A stretch of 41,508 nt of DNA from Opitutia bacterium (GTDB taxonomy: Bacteria > Verrucomicrobiota > Verrucomicrobiia > Opitutales > UBA953). The DNA lies in contig BGOM01000002.1 in assembly GCA_003569245.1 (NCBI GenBank), positions 135,001 through 176,508 on the forward strand, given 5' to 3'. Shown in pieces: positions 1-11,825 of the stretch (its first letter is position 1; every line of letters starts with the position of its first letter). The notes below the pieces were generated by a model, which had not been told where the DNA came from, ran no database searches, and saw only the letters and a program-made list of their open reading frames with translations. The translations under genes were made by a program, and so were the position numbers.

Positions 1-1367
1 ATCCCGGCCAGCTCGCGGGCCGCCGGGTCCGAGCGCAGGTCGGGCTCGCCGCTGTGGTTGACGGTATGGAGGTCGACCAAGGACCAGAGCTCGCCCACCG
101 TCATCTTCTCGATCGGACGGGCGGGCTTGTGGCCGCCGGTGCGGCTCTCGCTCGCGAGGAGGTTGGCGTCGCGTAGCATCAGGAGGCAGTCCTCGCTGAC
201 CATCGCGGGGACGCGCGCGGCGGCGGCGATGTCCTCGGCCGTCGGGCCGGGGCGGCCCGCGTTATAGCGGCGCAGGGTCTCGGCGACGCAGATGAAGGCG
301 AGCGTGCGGCGCGCCCGGTGGCTCAGGCTCTCCCAGGCCTTGTGGCGCGCAAGCGCCCGGCGGTGCTGGAACGCGTACGCGAGCTGGCCGCCGAACAGGA
401 TGAAGAGCCACGTGAGGTACAGGCCGAACATGAGCACGAGCACGATGCTCAGCTCCCCGTAGAGGCTCTGGAACTGCGTGACCTTCCCGACGTAGAGCGC
501 GGCGAGGGCGTGGTTGAGCACGATCAGCAGGGCCACCGCGAGGCCGCCGATGAAGGCCGCGCTCCAGCGCACGCGGACGTTCGGCATCATGCGGTTGAAC
601 GCCGCGAACGCGCACGCCATGAGCGCGATCGAGAGCACGAACGGGCCGCCGCCGCTGATGAACGCGACGAGCGCGCCGCCGCCCGGCAGCGTCGCCAGGT
701 GTCCCGAGAGCCAGGACGCGCCCTGGCCGACGGCGCCGGCGAGCGAGGCCGCCGAGAGCATCGTGAGCGAGGTCGCGCCGACGAGGAAGAAGAGCACGAG
801 GAAGAGCAGGTAGTTGGCGAACCGGTCCCGCCAGCTGCGCCCGAACCGCACGCCCCAGATGCCGTTCAGCGCGTCCTCGACGCGGCTCAGCATGAGCACG
901 GCGAAAGCGAGGATGAGGACGAGCCCGATCACGCCCGCCTGGCCGCTCGCCGCGTTCGCGAGGAGCCGGTCGACCATCTGGTCGAGGTTGGTGTTGATCT
1001 CGCGCAACGTCGCTTGGTGGCCCGGGGTGGAGGCCTGCGCGATGGTCTGCGGCGCGACGTACTCGATCGCCGCGACGATGGCGCGCTTCGCCGGGTTGTC
1101 GCCCTGGTCCGTGGTACGCGAGAGGATGTAGCCGGAGATCGTCAGCGCGAGCGCCAGCAGCGGGCCGAGCGACATCAGCGTGTAGTAGGTCAGCGCCGCC
1201 GCCTGCTGCGGCAGGTGGTTGTCGCGCACGCCGTGCGCGCACGTCGTCGCCACGCGCCAGGTCGCCTGGAGGCCGCCGCGCCAGCCCCCGCGCGCGAGCG
1301 CCTCGGGAGACCAGCTGTCCGCGAGCAGGGCGGGGCGGGGCGGGGTCGGGTCGGCGGCGGTGGACAT
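1..1367 (-). CDS. YihY/BrkB (UPF0761) family inner-membrane protein, 3' end outside window
   Basis: The minus strand is open from an ATG at 1367 to the window edge (455 codons, no stop), so the C-terminus is missing. The N-terminal part carries the family signature RDNHLPQQAAALTYYTLMSL, followed by about six hydrophobic segments ending near GLYLTWLFILFGGQLAYAFQ. After the membrane domain there is a soluble extension (RYNAGRPGPTAEDIAAAARV and on) that looks like the winged-helix C-terminal domain of the longer UPF0761 members. The family is an integral inner-membrane protein group once misannotated as RNase BN; its molecular role is not settled. It is transcribed divergently from nrdB across a 347-bp spacer. 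The large opposite-strand and other-frame ORFs here are GC-driven shadows. Confidence 0.85.
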   Translation of the reverse strand, partial: MSTAADPTPPRPALLADSWSPEALARGGWRGGLQATWRVATTCAHGVRDNHLPQQAAALTYYTLMSLGPLLALALTISGYILSRTTDQGDNPAKRAIVAAIEYVAPQTIAQASTPGHQATLREINTNLDQMVDRLLANAASGQAGVIGLVLILAFAVLMLSRVEDALNGIWGVRFGRSWRDRFANYLLFLVLFFLVGATSLTMLSAASLAGAVGQGASWLSGHLATLPGGGALVAFISGGGPFVLSIALMACAFAAFNRMMPNVRVRWSAAFIGGLAVALLIVLNHALAALYVGKVTQFQSLYGELSIVLVLMFGLYLTWLFILFGGQLAYAFQHRRALARHKAWESLSHRARRTLAFICVAETLRRYNAGRPGPTAEDIAAAARVPAMVSEDCLLMLRDANLLASESRTGGHKPARPIEKMTVGELWSLVDLHTVNHSGEPDLRSDPAARELAG

Positions 1368-1714
1368 GGGCAGGAACGTGCCGATTATCGGGGCTTCGGC
1401 AATCCCGGCCCGGCCCCACCCCGGCCCGGCCGTGAGCAAGACCAACAACTGGCGTTTGCCCCTCAGGAAATCCTCGGATTTTGTGCCCATCCGCTTCCTA
1501 GGGTCCTTTCTCATCAAAAAACCGTCAAAAACCACCCCTGTGAATAAAGTTTCTTACCCAAGTCCCCGCAGGACAAAGGTTTGTGCATCAACACTAGATG
1601 TAGCGGAGATTTTCATTTGCAGCCACTACATCTAGTATTATCTCCCACTCATACCACTTCCCAGGCGGCCGTCCCCGGCGCCCACCACCCCCTTTTCCCC
1701 CTACTCTCCAGCCC
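1368..1714. other. Intergenic spacer between divergent YihY gene and nrdB
   Basis: No gene is visible. The part from about 1500 to 1650 is clearly more AT-rich than the flanks and holds the NrdR-like box pair listed separately. A TATTAT at 1636-1641 overlaps the second box and could be a -10 element, but no good -35 stands out. The last 60 bases before nrdB are C/T-rich and lack a Shine-Dalgarno sequence. Confidence 0.6.
1591..1638 (+). promoter_or_regulatory. Pair of NrdR-like boxes upstream of nrdB-nrdA
   Basis: Two 16-bp elements, ACACTAGATGTAGCGG (1591-1606) and CCACTACATCTAGTAT (1623-1638), each match the NrdR-box consensus ACACWATATATWGTGT at 12 of 16 positions. Their starts are 32 bp apart, about three helical turns, the usual NrdR arrangement. 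The two elements are also inverted copies of each other (12 of 13 core positions). NrdR is the ATP/dATP-sensing repressor of ribonucleotide reductase operons, and the location fits exactly. The nrdR gene itself is not in the window. Confidence 0.72.
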
Positions 1715-2806
1715 ATGGAAACCATCACCATCAAAGTCGGTCCGAAGTCCTTCGTCCTCGATAAGACGAAGGCCGAGGAGGCCTTCGCCAACAAGCGCGT
1801 CATCAACGGTCGCGAGACCATGTTCTTCAACATCCTGCCGTTGAAGTACCAGTGGGCCTACGACCTCTACAAGACGATGAAGAACAACCATTGGGAGCCC
1901 GAGGACATCCCGATGCAGAAGGACTGCGAGCAGTGGCGCGACCAGACCGGCCAGATCAGCGAGATCGACCGCTGGATCGTCAAGATGGCCATCGGTTATT
2001 TCTCCGCCGCCGAGGGCATCGTGGGCGACAACATCATCCACGTCGTCCGCGAGGTCGTCACCGCGCCCGAGCTCAAGCTCGTCCTCGGCCGCCACGCCCA
2101 CGAGGAGAACATCCACGCCGACTCCCTGGTCTACATGATCTCCTCGCTCGGCATCAACCCGCACGAGTGCGAGGCGATGTTCGAGGACATCCCGACGATC
2201 GCCAAGAAGGCGTCCTTCGTCGTCAACAATTCCCGCGCGCTGCGCCGCAAGCTCGACCTGACCAAGCTCGAGGACAAGCAGGCGCTCGCCCACAACATCT
2301 TCCTCTTCGGCCAGTGCATGGAAGGCACCCAGTTCTACGGCCTCTTCGGCATGGTGCTCTCGCTCGCCCGCCAGAACAAGTTCCCCGGCATCGGCCAGAT
2401 GTTCCGCTACACGCTGCGCGACGAGTCCAACCACATCGACCTCTTCCGCAACCTGCTCGCCGAGCTCGTCAAGGAGAACCCCGATATCTGGACCCCCGCG
2501 TTCAAGGAGGAGCTGCGCCAGCTCATGGCCACCGCCGTGACGCTCGAGAAGGACTTCATCCGCGACTGCCTCCCGCTCAACGGCCTCGGCCTCTCCTCCA
2601 AGGAGTTCGAGCAGTACATCGACTACATCGCCGATCGCCGTCTCCGCAACTGCGGCCTCGATCCGCTGGTCGCCGAGACCGTCAATCCCTTCCCCTGGCT
2701 CTCCGAGATGATGGACCTCAAGAAGGAGCAGAACTTCTTCGAAGGCCGCGTCACCGAGTACCAGAAGCAAGGCGCGCTCGGCACCGTCAACGACGACGAA
2801 CTCTGA
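1715..2806 (+). CDS. nrdB: Ribonucleoside-diphosphate reductase beta subunit, class Ic-like (radical Tyr replaced by Leu)
   Basis: This 363-residue ferritin-like protein is the R2 subunit, which holds the metal cofactor that starts radical chemistry in NrdA. The metal ligands read as E100, E131, H134, E203, E237 and H240, in motifs SAAEG, HEENIHADSL, QCMEG and RDESNH. Two features stand out: the first ligand is Glu instead of the Asp84 of E. coli R2, and the residue four after H134, where Tyr122 would sit, is L138. Both changes, and the 72-residue gap between ligands three and four, resemble chlamydial class Ic R2, which uses a Mn/Fe cofactor and no tyrosyl radical. It lies 157 bp upstream of nrdA and behind NrdR-like boxes. 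The start has no Shine-Dalgarno sequence. Confidence 0.95.
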   Translation: METITIKVGPKSFVLDKTKAEEAFANKRVINGRETMFFNILPLKYQWAYDLYKTMKNNHWEPEDIPMQKDCEQWRDQTGQISEIDRWIVKMAIGYFSAAEGIVGDNIIHVVREVVTAPELKLVLGRHAHEENIHADSLVYMISSLGINPHECEAMFEDIPTIAKKASFVVNNSRALRRKLDLTKLEDKQALAHNIFLFGQCMEGTQFYGLFGMVLSLARQNKFPGIGQMFRYTLRDESNHIDLFRNLLAELVKENPDIWTPAFKEELRQLMATAVTLEKDFIRDCLPLNGLGLSSKEFEQYIDYIADRRLRNCGLDPLVAETVNPFPWLSEMMDLKKEQNFFEGRVTEYQKQGALGTVNDDEL

Positions 2807-2963
2807 GCACCGCCGCCGGTTTCCGGGCGTCACCCCCTCCGCGCCCGGGACTGGCACGTTTCCTGTTTACGCTTACCCCTAGCATCACCCGATCCACCAC
2901 CCTGCGCCGGCCCCCGCCGACGCCACCACCTCCCGCTTTCCCACCTCCCTCCTTTCCTCCCGC

Positions 2964-6143
<3,180 letters not shown>

Positions 6144-6177
6144 AAGTGACTCGAGGGCCCGCGGGCCTGGAAATCAA

Positions 6178-6204
6178 GGGCGTCCGTAAGGACGCCCTTT
6201 TTGT
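6178..6204 (+). terminator. Rho-independent terminator of nrdB-nrdA
   Basis: A perfect 8-bp stem GGGCGTCC/GGACGCCC with a GTAA loop is followed directly by TTTTT, 35 bases after the nrdA stop. Confidence 0.9.
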
Positions 6205-6330
6205 TGGGGCCGTCGTGCCCCGGCCGGTGGCCCCGGTCATTCTTCGGTCTCCGTCGGCTTCCCGCCGCCCGCCGCGGGCACCCGCTTGTCCTCTTGTCCT
6301 CTTGTCCTCCGGCCCTCTATCCTCGCCCCC

Positions 6331-7053
6331 ATGGCCCGTCTCATTCCCACGCTCGCCGGCGACGTCCACGTCCTGCCCCGCGATGCCGCCTTCGCCGAGC
6401 TCGCCCGTCGCCTCAACGCCCAGGTGACCGCCCGCCCGGTGTCCGTGGGCCTCAGCGGCGGCTCGACGCCCAAGGCCTTCTACGCCTGGGCCCGCGCCCA
6501 GTCGGCCTTGTCCTTCGAGACCTTGCTCCGCACCGACTGGCACGTGAGCGATGAACGGTGCGTGCCGCTCCGGTCCGATGACTCCAACTTCGGCCATGCC
6601 GCCCGCGGCCTGCTCGATCCGCTGGGCGTGCCCGCCTTGCGCCGCCACCCGTGGCCGACCGAGTTCACGCCCGCCGTCGCGGCCGAGGCCTACGACGACG
6701 CCTGGACGCGTCGCTCTCCTCGCCGCGCCTTCGACCTTTGCGTGCTGGGCCTGGGCGACGACAGCCACATCGCTTCCCTGTGGCCCGGTTGCCCTTTGAT
6801 CGGCGCCCCGGAGCTTCCGCGGTTCGCCGCCACCGAATGGCCCGGTCGCGGTTGGCGCCTCACGATCACCGAGGCGGGGCTCGCCCAGTGCGGCGCCATC
6901 GTGGTGCTGGTCAACGGCAAGTCCAAGGCGGCGGCGCTGCGGGCCGTCTGCGAGGGCGACCTCGCTCCGGCCACGCATCCCGGGCAGGTCCTGCGCGCCT
7001 GGTCGGCCAAGGTCACCTGGTTGGCGGACGAGGAAGCGGCCGCGCTGCTCTGA
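6331..7053 (+). CDS. pgl: 6-phosphogluconolactonase
   Basis: This 240-residue protein hydrolyses 6-phosphogluconolactone in the oxidative pentose phosphate pathway (cytosol). Family motifs are VGLSGGSTPKAFY near the N-terminus, WHVSDERCVP in the middle and GLGDDSHIASLWPG, a variant of the usual G-G-x-D-G-H-x-A-S-L-F-P-G block. The start is placed at ATG 6331 (MARLIP) because the upstream in-frame ATG at 6286 would add an unrelated, low-complexity stretch. It is the first gene of a plus-strand run that continues with exbB 49 bp later. The leader CTCTATCCTCGCCCCC has no Shine-Dalgarno sequence. Confidence 0.88.
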   Translation: MARLIPTLAGDVHVLPRDAAFAELARRLNAQVTARPVSVGLSGGSTPKAFYAWARAQSALSFETLLRTDWHVSDERCVPLRSDDSNFGHAARGLLDPLGVPALRRHPWPTEFTPAVAAEAYDDAWTRRSPRRAFDLCVLGLGDDSHIASLWPGCPLIGAPELPRFAATEWPGRGWRLTITEAGLAQCGAIVVLVNGKSKAAALRAVCEGDLAPATHPGQVLRAWSAKVTWLADEEAAALL

Positions 7054-7102
7054 ACGCCTTCCTGGGCTTGCGGACTCCCGGCGTTCCCACAGGCTCCGGG
7101 GC

Positions 7103-7654
7103 GTGCAAACCTTGATCGAAGGCGCGGGTATCTTCCTCTGGCCGCTGGGCTTCTGCTCGCTGGCGGCCCTCTTCCTGCTCCTGGAGCGGGCCTGGGTGCT
7201 CCGCCCCGGGAGCGTCGTGCCGGAGGCCTTGCTGGCGGCGGTCCGCGCCGGACGCGCGGCCAACCTCGATCCGGAGCTCGCCATCACCCCCGCGGGTCGG
7301 CTGGTCCGACGCTGGTCCGAAGGCGCCGCCGGTGAAGCCCTCAAGGCCCACGCCCGCGCCGAAATCGTCCGCCTCCAGCGCGGCCTGCATTGGCTGGACA
7401 GCATCGTCGCCGCCGCGCCCCTGCTCGGCTTGCTCGGCACCGTCACCGGCCTCGCCACGCTTTTCCCGGCCCAAGGCCTGCCCGACGCCGCCACGCTCAC
7501 CCGCGGGGTGGGCTTGGCGCTCAGCACGACCATGATCGGGCTCTGCATCGCCATCCCCGCCCTCATCGGCGCCAACTGGCTCGGTCGCCGGCTCGAGGTG
7601 ATCAGTTCCCGGCTCGACGTCCTGGTCGAGACGCTCGAGGGCTCCGCGCGATGA
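7103..7654 (+). CDS. MotA/TolQ/ExbB-family proton channel protein
   Basis: This 183-residue protein starts at GTG 7103. It has one N-terminal hydrophobic helix (GIFLWPLGFCSLAALFLLL) and two more in the conserved TolQ/ExbB core (WLDSIVAAAPLLGLLGTVTG and GLALSTTMIGLCIAIPALIG). These proteins form the pentameric proton channel that energises TonB- or Tol-dependent outer-membrane work. The stop overlaps the start of the ExbD-like gene by four bases (ATGA), so the two are co-translated. No tonB-like gene lies next to this pair; a second, separate ExbB/ExbD set with TonB is at 12.3-14.1 kb. Confidence 0.87.
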   Translation: MQTLIEGAGIFLWPLGFCSLAALFLLLERAWVLRPGSVVPEALLAAVRAGRAANLDPELAITPAGRLVRRWSEGAAGEALKAHARAEIVRLQRGLHWLDSIVAAAPLLGLLGTVTGLATLFPAQGLPDAATLTRGVGLALSTTMIGLCIAIPALIGANWLGRRLEVISSRLDVLVETLEGSAR

Positions 7655-8052
7655 GCCTCGTCGTCACCCGTCGCCGGCGCGCCGACATCAACGTCATCCC
7701 CCTGATCGACGTCATGGTGGTCCTGGTTTTCTTCCTCCTGTTGGCGGGTCGTTTCGATCAGACGCATTCCTTGGCCATCGTCCCGCCCACGACCACGACG
7801 GGCGCCGCGCAGGCCGGCGTGCCTTCGCTCGTCCTGTCCGTCGACAAGGACGGCAAGCTGTTCCTCGAGGGCAAGGAGATCGCCCGCGCCGCCTTGGAGC
7901 AGGCGCTCGCCGCCCAGGCCACCAAGGCCCCCGCGAGCGAGGTCCTCATCGTCGCCGACGAGCGTTCGCTGACCGGCGCCTCCGTGGCCGCGCTCGACGC
8001 CGTCGCCAAGGCCGGTCTCCGGCCCCGCCTCCTGACCCGCCCCGCCCGCTGA
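7651..8052 (+). CDS. ExbD/TolR-family biopolymer transport protein
   Basis: This 133-residue protein has the typical layout: a short basic N-terminus, a single membrane helix starting INVIPLIDVMVVLVFFLLL with the conserved proton-pathway Asp (LIDVMVVL), then a periplasmic domain ending in the VLIVADERSLTGASVAALD type strand-helix. It is the partner of the upstream ExbB-like protein. The stop is six bases before the M42 peptidase start, so all three probably share a transcript. Confidence 0.87.
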   Translation: MSLVVTRRRRADINVIPLIDVMVVLVFFLLLAGRFDQTHSLAIVPPTTTTGAAQAGVPSLVLSVDKDGKLFLEGKEIARAALEQALAAQATKAPASEVLIVADERSLTGASVAALDAVAKAGLRPRLLTRPAR

Positions 8053-8058
8053 TTTCCC

Positions 8059-9138
8059 ATGACCTCCCGTCCCTCCGATTCGGTCCGCCTGCTCGAGGAG
8101 TATTCCCAGGCCCACGGCGCCTCCGGCCATGAGGATGCCGTCCGCGCGATCTTCCTCCGCGAGCTCCGCGGCCGCCGTTTCACCGCCGACGGGCTCGGCG
8201 GCGTGCTGGCGGCGCCGGCGGCCGAGGTCGCCGGTCCGCGCGTCGTCCTGACCGCGCACATGGATGAGGTGGGTTTCCTGATCCATGATATCACCCCGGA
8301 CGGCTTCCTTCGCCTCGTCCCGGTCGGCGGTTGGCCCGACGGCGTGCTGGCGGCCCAGCGGCTGCGCGTGCTCGCCCGCGCCAACGGGCGCGAGTTCATC
8401 GGGGTCGTCACCGCCTTGCCGCCGCACCAAGGCGGCGCGCAGGCCGCCTCGCCCGACAAGGTCTTCGTCGACCTCGGGGTCCGCTCGGCCCAAGGCGTGC
8501 GCGCGCTCGGCTTGCGCGAGGGCGATCCGGTGGTCCCCGAGGCGCCGTTCATCCCCTTGGCGGAGGCGGGTCTTTACGCGGCCAAGGCTTTCGATAACCG
8601 CGCCGGCATGGCCGCGTTGACGTTGGCGATCCAGCGCCTGGATGCGCAACCTCCGGCCTGCCAGGCCCTGGCCGTCGCCACCGTGCAGGAAGAGGTCGGT
8701 TGCCGCGGCGCCGTCGTCGCCGCGCGCCTCGCGCAGCCCGACGTCGTGATCGTCCTCGAAGGTCCGCCCGCCGACGACGTGCCGGGCGCGCCCGGCGGCA
8801 CCCCGCAGGGCGCCTTGGGCGGCGGCGTGCAGGTCCGTGCCTACGACCCGACGGCGATCATGCATCCGCGTCTCGTCGACCTCGCCCTCGCGACCGCCGC
8901 CGAGGCGGGCATCCCTTGCCAGGTGGCGGTCCGCCGCACCGGCGGCACCGATGCGCGCGCCTTCCAGGCCCACGGTCTCGGCGTCCCGGTCATCGTCCTC
9001 GGTGTCCCCGCGCGCTACATCCACACGCACAACGCGGTGCTCGACCTCGCCGACCTCCACGCCTGCGTCGACCTCGCGGTCGCGTTGACGCGCAAGCTCG
9101 ACGCCCGGACGGTCGCGGGTCTCACCCGCTACGTGTGA
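8059..9138 (+). CDS. M42-family metallo-aminopeptidase (glutamyl aminopeptidase/endoglucanase-like)
   Basis: This 359-residue co-catalytic metallopeptidase of the TET/M42 group has ligand and catalytic motifs TAHMDEVGFLIHD (His), AFDNRAGM (bridging Asp), VQEEVGCRGA (catalytic Glu pair), VIVLEGPPADD (acidic ligand) and YIHTHN (C-terminal His). The size is normal for the family. These enzymes are usually large cytosolic oligomers that trim peptides. Its stop overlaps the GTG start of the following DUF167 gene by four bases. Confidence 0.88.
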   Translation: MTSRPSDSVRLLEEYSQAHGASGHEDAVRAIFLRELRGRRFTADGLGGVLAAPAAEVAGPRVVLTAHMDEVGFLIHDITPDGFLRLVPVGGWPDGVLAAQRLRVLARANGREFIGVVTALPPHQGGAQAASPDKVFVDLGVRSAQGVRALGLREGDPVVPEAPFIPLAEAGLYAAKAFDNRAGMAALTLAIQRLDAQPPACQALAVATVQEEVGCRGAVVAARLAQPDVVIVLEGPPADDVPGAPGGTPQGALGGGVQVRAYDPTAIMHPRLVDLALATAAEAGIPCQVAVRRTGGTDARAFQAHGLGVPVIVLGVPARYIHTHNAVLDLADLHACVDLAVALTRKLDARTVAGLTRYV

Positions 9139-9407
9139 GCGGGCCGGCCTGCCGCCTCCGGGTCAAGGTCGTCCCCGGCGCCTCGCGCTCGGAGGTCGTC
9201 GGCCTGCTGGGCGCCGCCGTGAAGGTCCGGGTGGCCGCCCCGCCGGAAGGCGGCCAGGCCAACCGCGAGGTCTGCGCGTTGCTCGCCGAACGGCTCGGGC
9301 TGCCCCTCGCCCAGGTGACCGTCGTCGCGGGACCGGCTTCCCCCGTCAAGGTCATCGGGCTCGTCGGGATCACCGAAACCGAGGCCAAGGCCCGGCTTCT
9401 CGCCTGA
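9135..9407 (+). CDS. DUF167 (YggU) family protein
   Basis: This 90-residue protein starts at GTG 9135, overlapping the previous stop as GTGTGA. It carries the DUF167 core: LRVKVVPGASRSEV at the start, KVRVAAPPEGGQANREVCALL in the middle, and VTVVAGPASPVKVIG near the end. Function of the family is unknown; structures show a small alpha/beta fold. Translational overlap indicates it belongs to the same operon as the M42 peptidase. Confidence 0.85.
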   Translation: MSGPACRLRVKVVPGASRSEVVGLLGAAVKVRVAAPPEGGQANREVCALLAERLGLPLAQVTVVAGPASPVKVIGLVGITETEAKARLLA

Positions 9408-9463
9408 GCCGGCACAATCCGCTTGAGGGGGGCGGGGGACGGGGAGACAGTACCGGCTCTCCC

Positions 9464-9697
9464 ATGTGCGCGGACAAGAAAACCACCCCGGCCTCCGGCA
9501 AGGAATCCTTCGAGGCCGAGCTCGCCCGGCTCGAGAAACTCGTCGAGTCCCTCGAATCCGGCACCGTCTCGCTCGATGAGCTCGTGACGAAGTACGAGGA
9601 AGGGGTCCGCCTGCTCAAGTCCTGCCAGAAAAGCCTCGAGGCGGCCGAGCTGCGCATCGAGCAGCTGGGCAAGCGCGCCGACGACGCCCAGGGCTGA
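9464..9697 (+). CDS. xseB: Exodeoxyribonuclease VII small subunit
   Basis: This 77-residue helical protein matches XseB: FEAELARLEKLVESLESGTVSLDEL followed by YEEGVRLLKSCQKSLEAAELRIE. XseB stabilises the large subunit XseA of exonuclease VII, which degrades single-stranded DNA. xseA is not in the window. The stop and the dxs start overlap by one base (TGATG). The xseB-dxs pairing is common in bacteria and supports both calls. Confidence 0.9.
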   Translation: MCADKKTTPASGKESFEAELARLEKLVESLESGTVSLDELVTKYEEGVRLLKSCQKSLEAAELRIEQLGKRADDAQG

Positions 9698-11580
9698 TGG
9701 CGCTGCTCGCGAACATCCGCGGCCCGGAGGATGTCCGGGCCCTCCCGGCCGACCAGCTCCCCGCGCTCGCCGCCGAGATCCGCGAGCGGCTGATCGCCGT
9801 CACCGCCCGCAACGGCGGCCACATCGGCCCCAACCTCGGCGTCGTCGAGCTGACCCTCGCGCTGCACCGCGTCTTCCGGACGCCCGCCGATAAGTTCGTC
9901 TTCGACGTGGCCCACCAAGGCTACGTGCACAAGCTCCTCACCGGCCGCAACGGGGCCGACTTCGACGGGATCCGCACGACCGGCGGCCTCAGCGGCTTCC
10001 TCAACCGCGAGGAGAGCCTGCACGACGTCTTCGGCGCCGGCCACGCGGGCACCGCCCTTTCCGCCGCCGTCGGCCTCGCCAACGCCCGCGACCGCCTCGG
10101 CGAGGACGCCCACGTGGTCGCCCTGATCGGCGACGCCGCCCTCACCTGCGGGGTCACGATGGAGGCGCTCAACAACGCGGCGAAGTCCACCCGGCGCCTG
10201 GTGATCGTGCTCAACGACAACGAGTGGTCGATCGACCGCAACGTCGGCGCGGTGGCCGACATCCTCAGCCGGCTGATCGTCACGCGCCCCTACAACCGCT
10301 CCCAGCAGGGGCTCAAGCGTCTGCTGGGCCGCACGCGCCTCGGCACCAAGGTCCTCGACTTCGGCCGGAGCTTCAAACGCCACGTGAAGAACTGGTTCAC
10401 CCACCAGTCCTCGTTCTTCGAGCAGTACGGCGTGCGCTACCTCGGGCCGATCGACGGCCACGACCTGCCGACGCTCGAGAAATACCTGGCCTTCTGCCGC
10501 GACGCCACCGGCCCGGTGATCCTGCACGTGCGCACCGAGAAGGGCCGCGGCCTCGGCGCCGCCCTGCGCAATCCCGAGAAATTCCACGGCACGGGCGCCT
10601 TCGACCCGGAGACGGGCGACTCCCTCGCGTCGGGCGCCCCCGGCGCGCCCAAGGCCTGGCAGGACGTCTTCGGCGCCCTGTTGCTGCGCGAGGCCCGGGC
10701 CGACCCGAAGGTCGTCGGCATCACCGCCGCGATGCCGTCCGGCACCGGCCTCAACCAGCTCAAGCAGGCGCTGCCCGCCCAGTACCATGATGTCGGCATC
10801 GCCGAGGAGCACGCCGCGCTCTTCGCCGCCGGCCTCGCCGCCCGCGACCTCCGCCCGGTCTGCGCGATCTACTCCACCTTCATGCAGCGCGCCTACGACA
10901 TGGTCATCCATGACGTCTGCCTGCAGCGCCTGCCGGTGACCTTCTGCATGGACCGCGCGGGCGTCTCGCCCAGCGACGGCCCGACGCACCACGGGCTCTT
11001 CGACATCGCTTACCTGCGTTGCGTGCCGAACCTCACGCTCATGCAGCCGAAGGACGAGGACGAGTTCGCCGACATGCTCCACACCGCGCTCAAGTCCGGC
11101 GCGCCCATGTTCATCCGCTACCCGCGCGGCGCCGCCGCCGGCCAGGCGATCAAGGCGCAGCCCGCGCTGCTCCCGCTCGGCCGCGCCGAGGTCCTCCGCC
11201 CCGGCGTCGACGTCCAGTTCTGGGCTCTCGGCCCGATGGTCGCCGAGGCCCGCGCCCTGGCCGAGCAGCTCGCGGCCGAGACGGGCCTGTCCGTCGGCGT
11301 CGTCAACGCGCGCTTCGCCAAGCCGATCGACGAGTCGCTGCTCGTCGCCCAGGCCAAGGCGGCCCGGCTCCTGGTCACCTTCGAGGATGGCGCCGTCACC
11401 GGCGGTTTCGGCACCGGCGCCCTCGAGGTCCTCGCCGAGCACGGCGTGCGGACCCCGGTGCTCCGCTTCGGCTGGCCCGACCGCTTCGTCGGTCACGCCA
11501 CCGACGTGAAGACGCTCCGCGCCGCGCACGGGCTCGCCCCGGCGCAGATGCTCGCCGCGATCAAGGCGAAGCTGGGTTGA
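9697..11580 (+). CDS. dxs: 1-deoxy-D-xylulose-5-phosphate synthase
   Basis: This 627-residue thiamine-diphosphate enzyme catalyses the first step of the MEP isoprenoid pathway (pyruvate plus glyceraldehyde-3-phosphate). Visible are NGGHIGPNLGVVELTLALH, the ThDP/Mg motif region IGDAALTCGVTMEALNNA to LNDNEWSI, the transketolase pyrimidine domain (DRAGVSPSDGPTHHGLFD) and the C-terminal FEDGAVTGGFG region. Two normally rigid motifs differ from the textbook form: HQGYVHKLLTGR instead of HQ(S/A)YPHK(I/L)LTGR, and GAGHAGTALSAAVG instead of the Ser-Ser-Thr form. Overall length and order are otherwise normal. Confidence 0.92.
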   Translation: MALLANIRGPEDVRALPADQLPALAAEIRERLIAVTARNGGHIGPNLGVVELTLALHRVFRTPADKFVFDVAHQGYVHKLLTGRNGADFDGIRTTGGLSGFLNREESLHDVFGAGHAGTALSAAVGLANARDRLGEDAHVVALIGDAALTCGVTMEALNNAAKSTRRLVIVLNDNEWSIDRNVGAVADILSRLIVTRPYNRSQQGLKRLLGRTRLGTKVLDFGRSFKRHVKNWFTHQSSFFEQYGVRYLGPIDGHDLPTLEKYLAFCRDATGPVILHVRTEKGRGLGAALRNPEKFHGTGAFDPETGDSLASGAPGAPKAWQDVFGALLLREARADPKVVGITAAMPSGTGLNQLKQALPAQYHDVGIAEEHAALFAAGLAARDLRPVCAIYSTFMQRAYDMVIHDVCLQRLPVTFCMDRAGVSPSDGPTHHGLFDIAYLRCVPNLTLMQPKDEDEFADMLHTALKSGAPMFIRYPRGAAAGQAIKAQPALLPLGRAEVLRPGVDVQFWALGPMVAEARALAEQLAAETGLSVGVVNARFAKPIDESLLVAQAKAARLLVTFEDGAVTGGFGTGALEVLAEHGVRTPVLRFGWPDRFVGHATDVKTLRAAHGLAPAQMLAAIKAKLG

Positions 11581-11825
11581 AGGTTGAAGATCAGGTGGAA
11601 GCGGTCGGCGGTCAGCGGCTAGTCGAGAATCTAGAAAGGGTAGGGCTGCCCGCCTTGGTCAGCCGCGATTGAGCGAGGGCGCTTAAGCCTGCCCACGACC
11701 AGACCCTTTCAGGTCTCAGGTCTCGGGTGTTCTGCCATCGATCCTCTTCCATCGATACAGCCCTCCATGCAATCCTCCCGCTATCTCAACCTAACCGCCA
11801 ACCGCTAACCGCCACCACCTATCAT

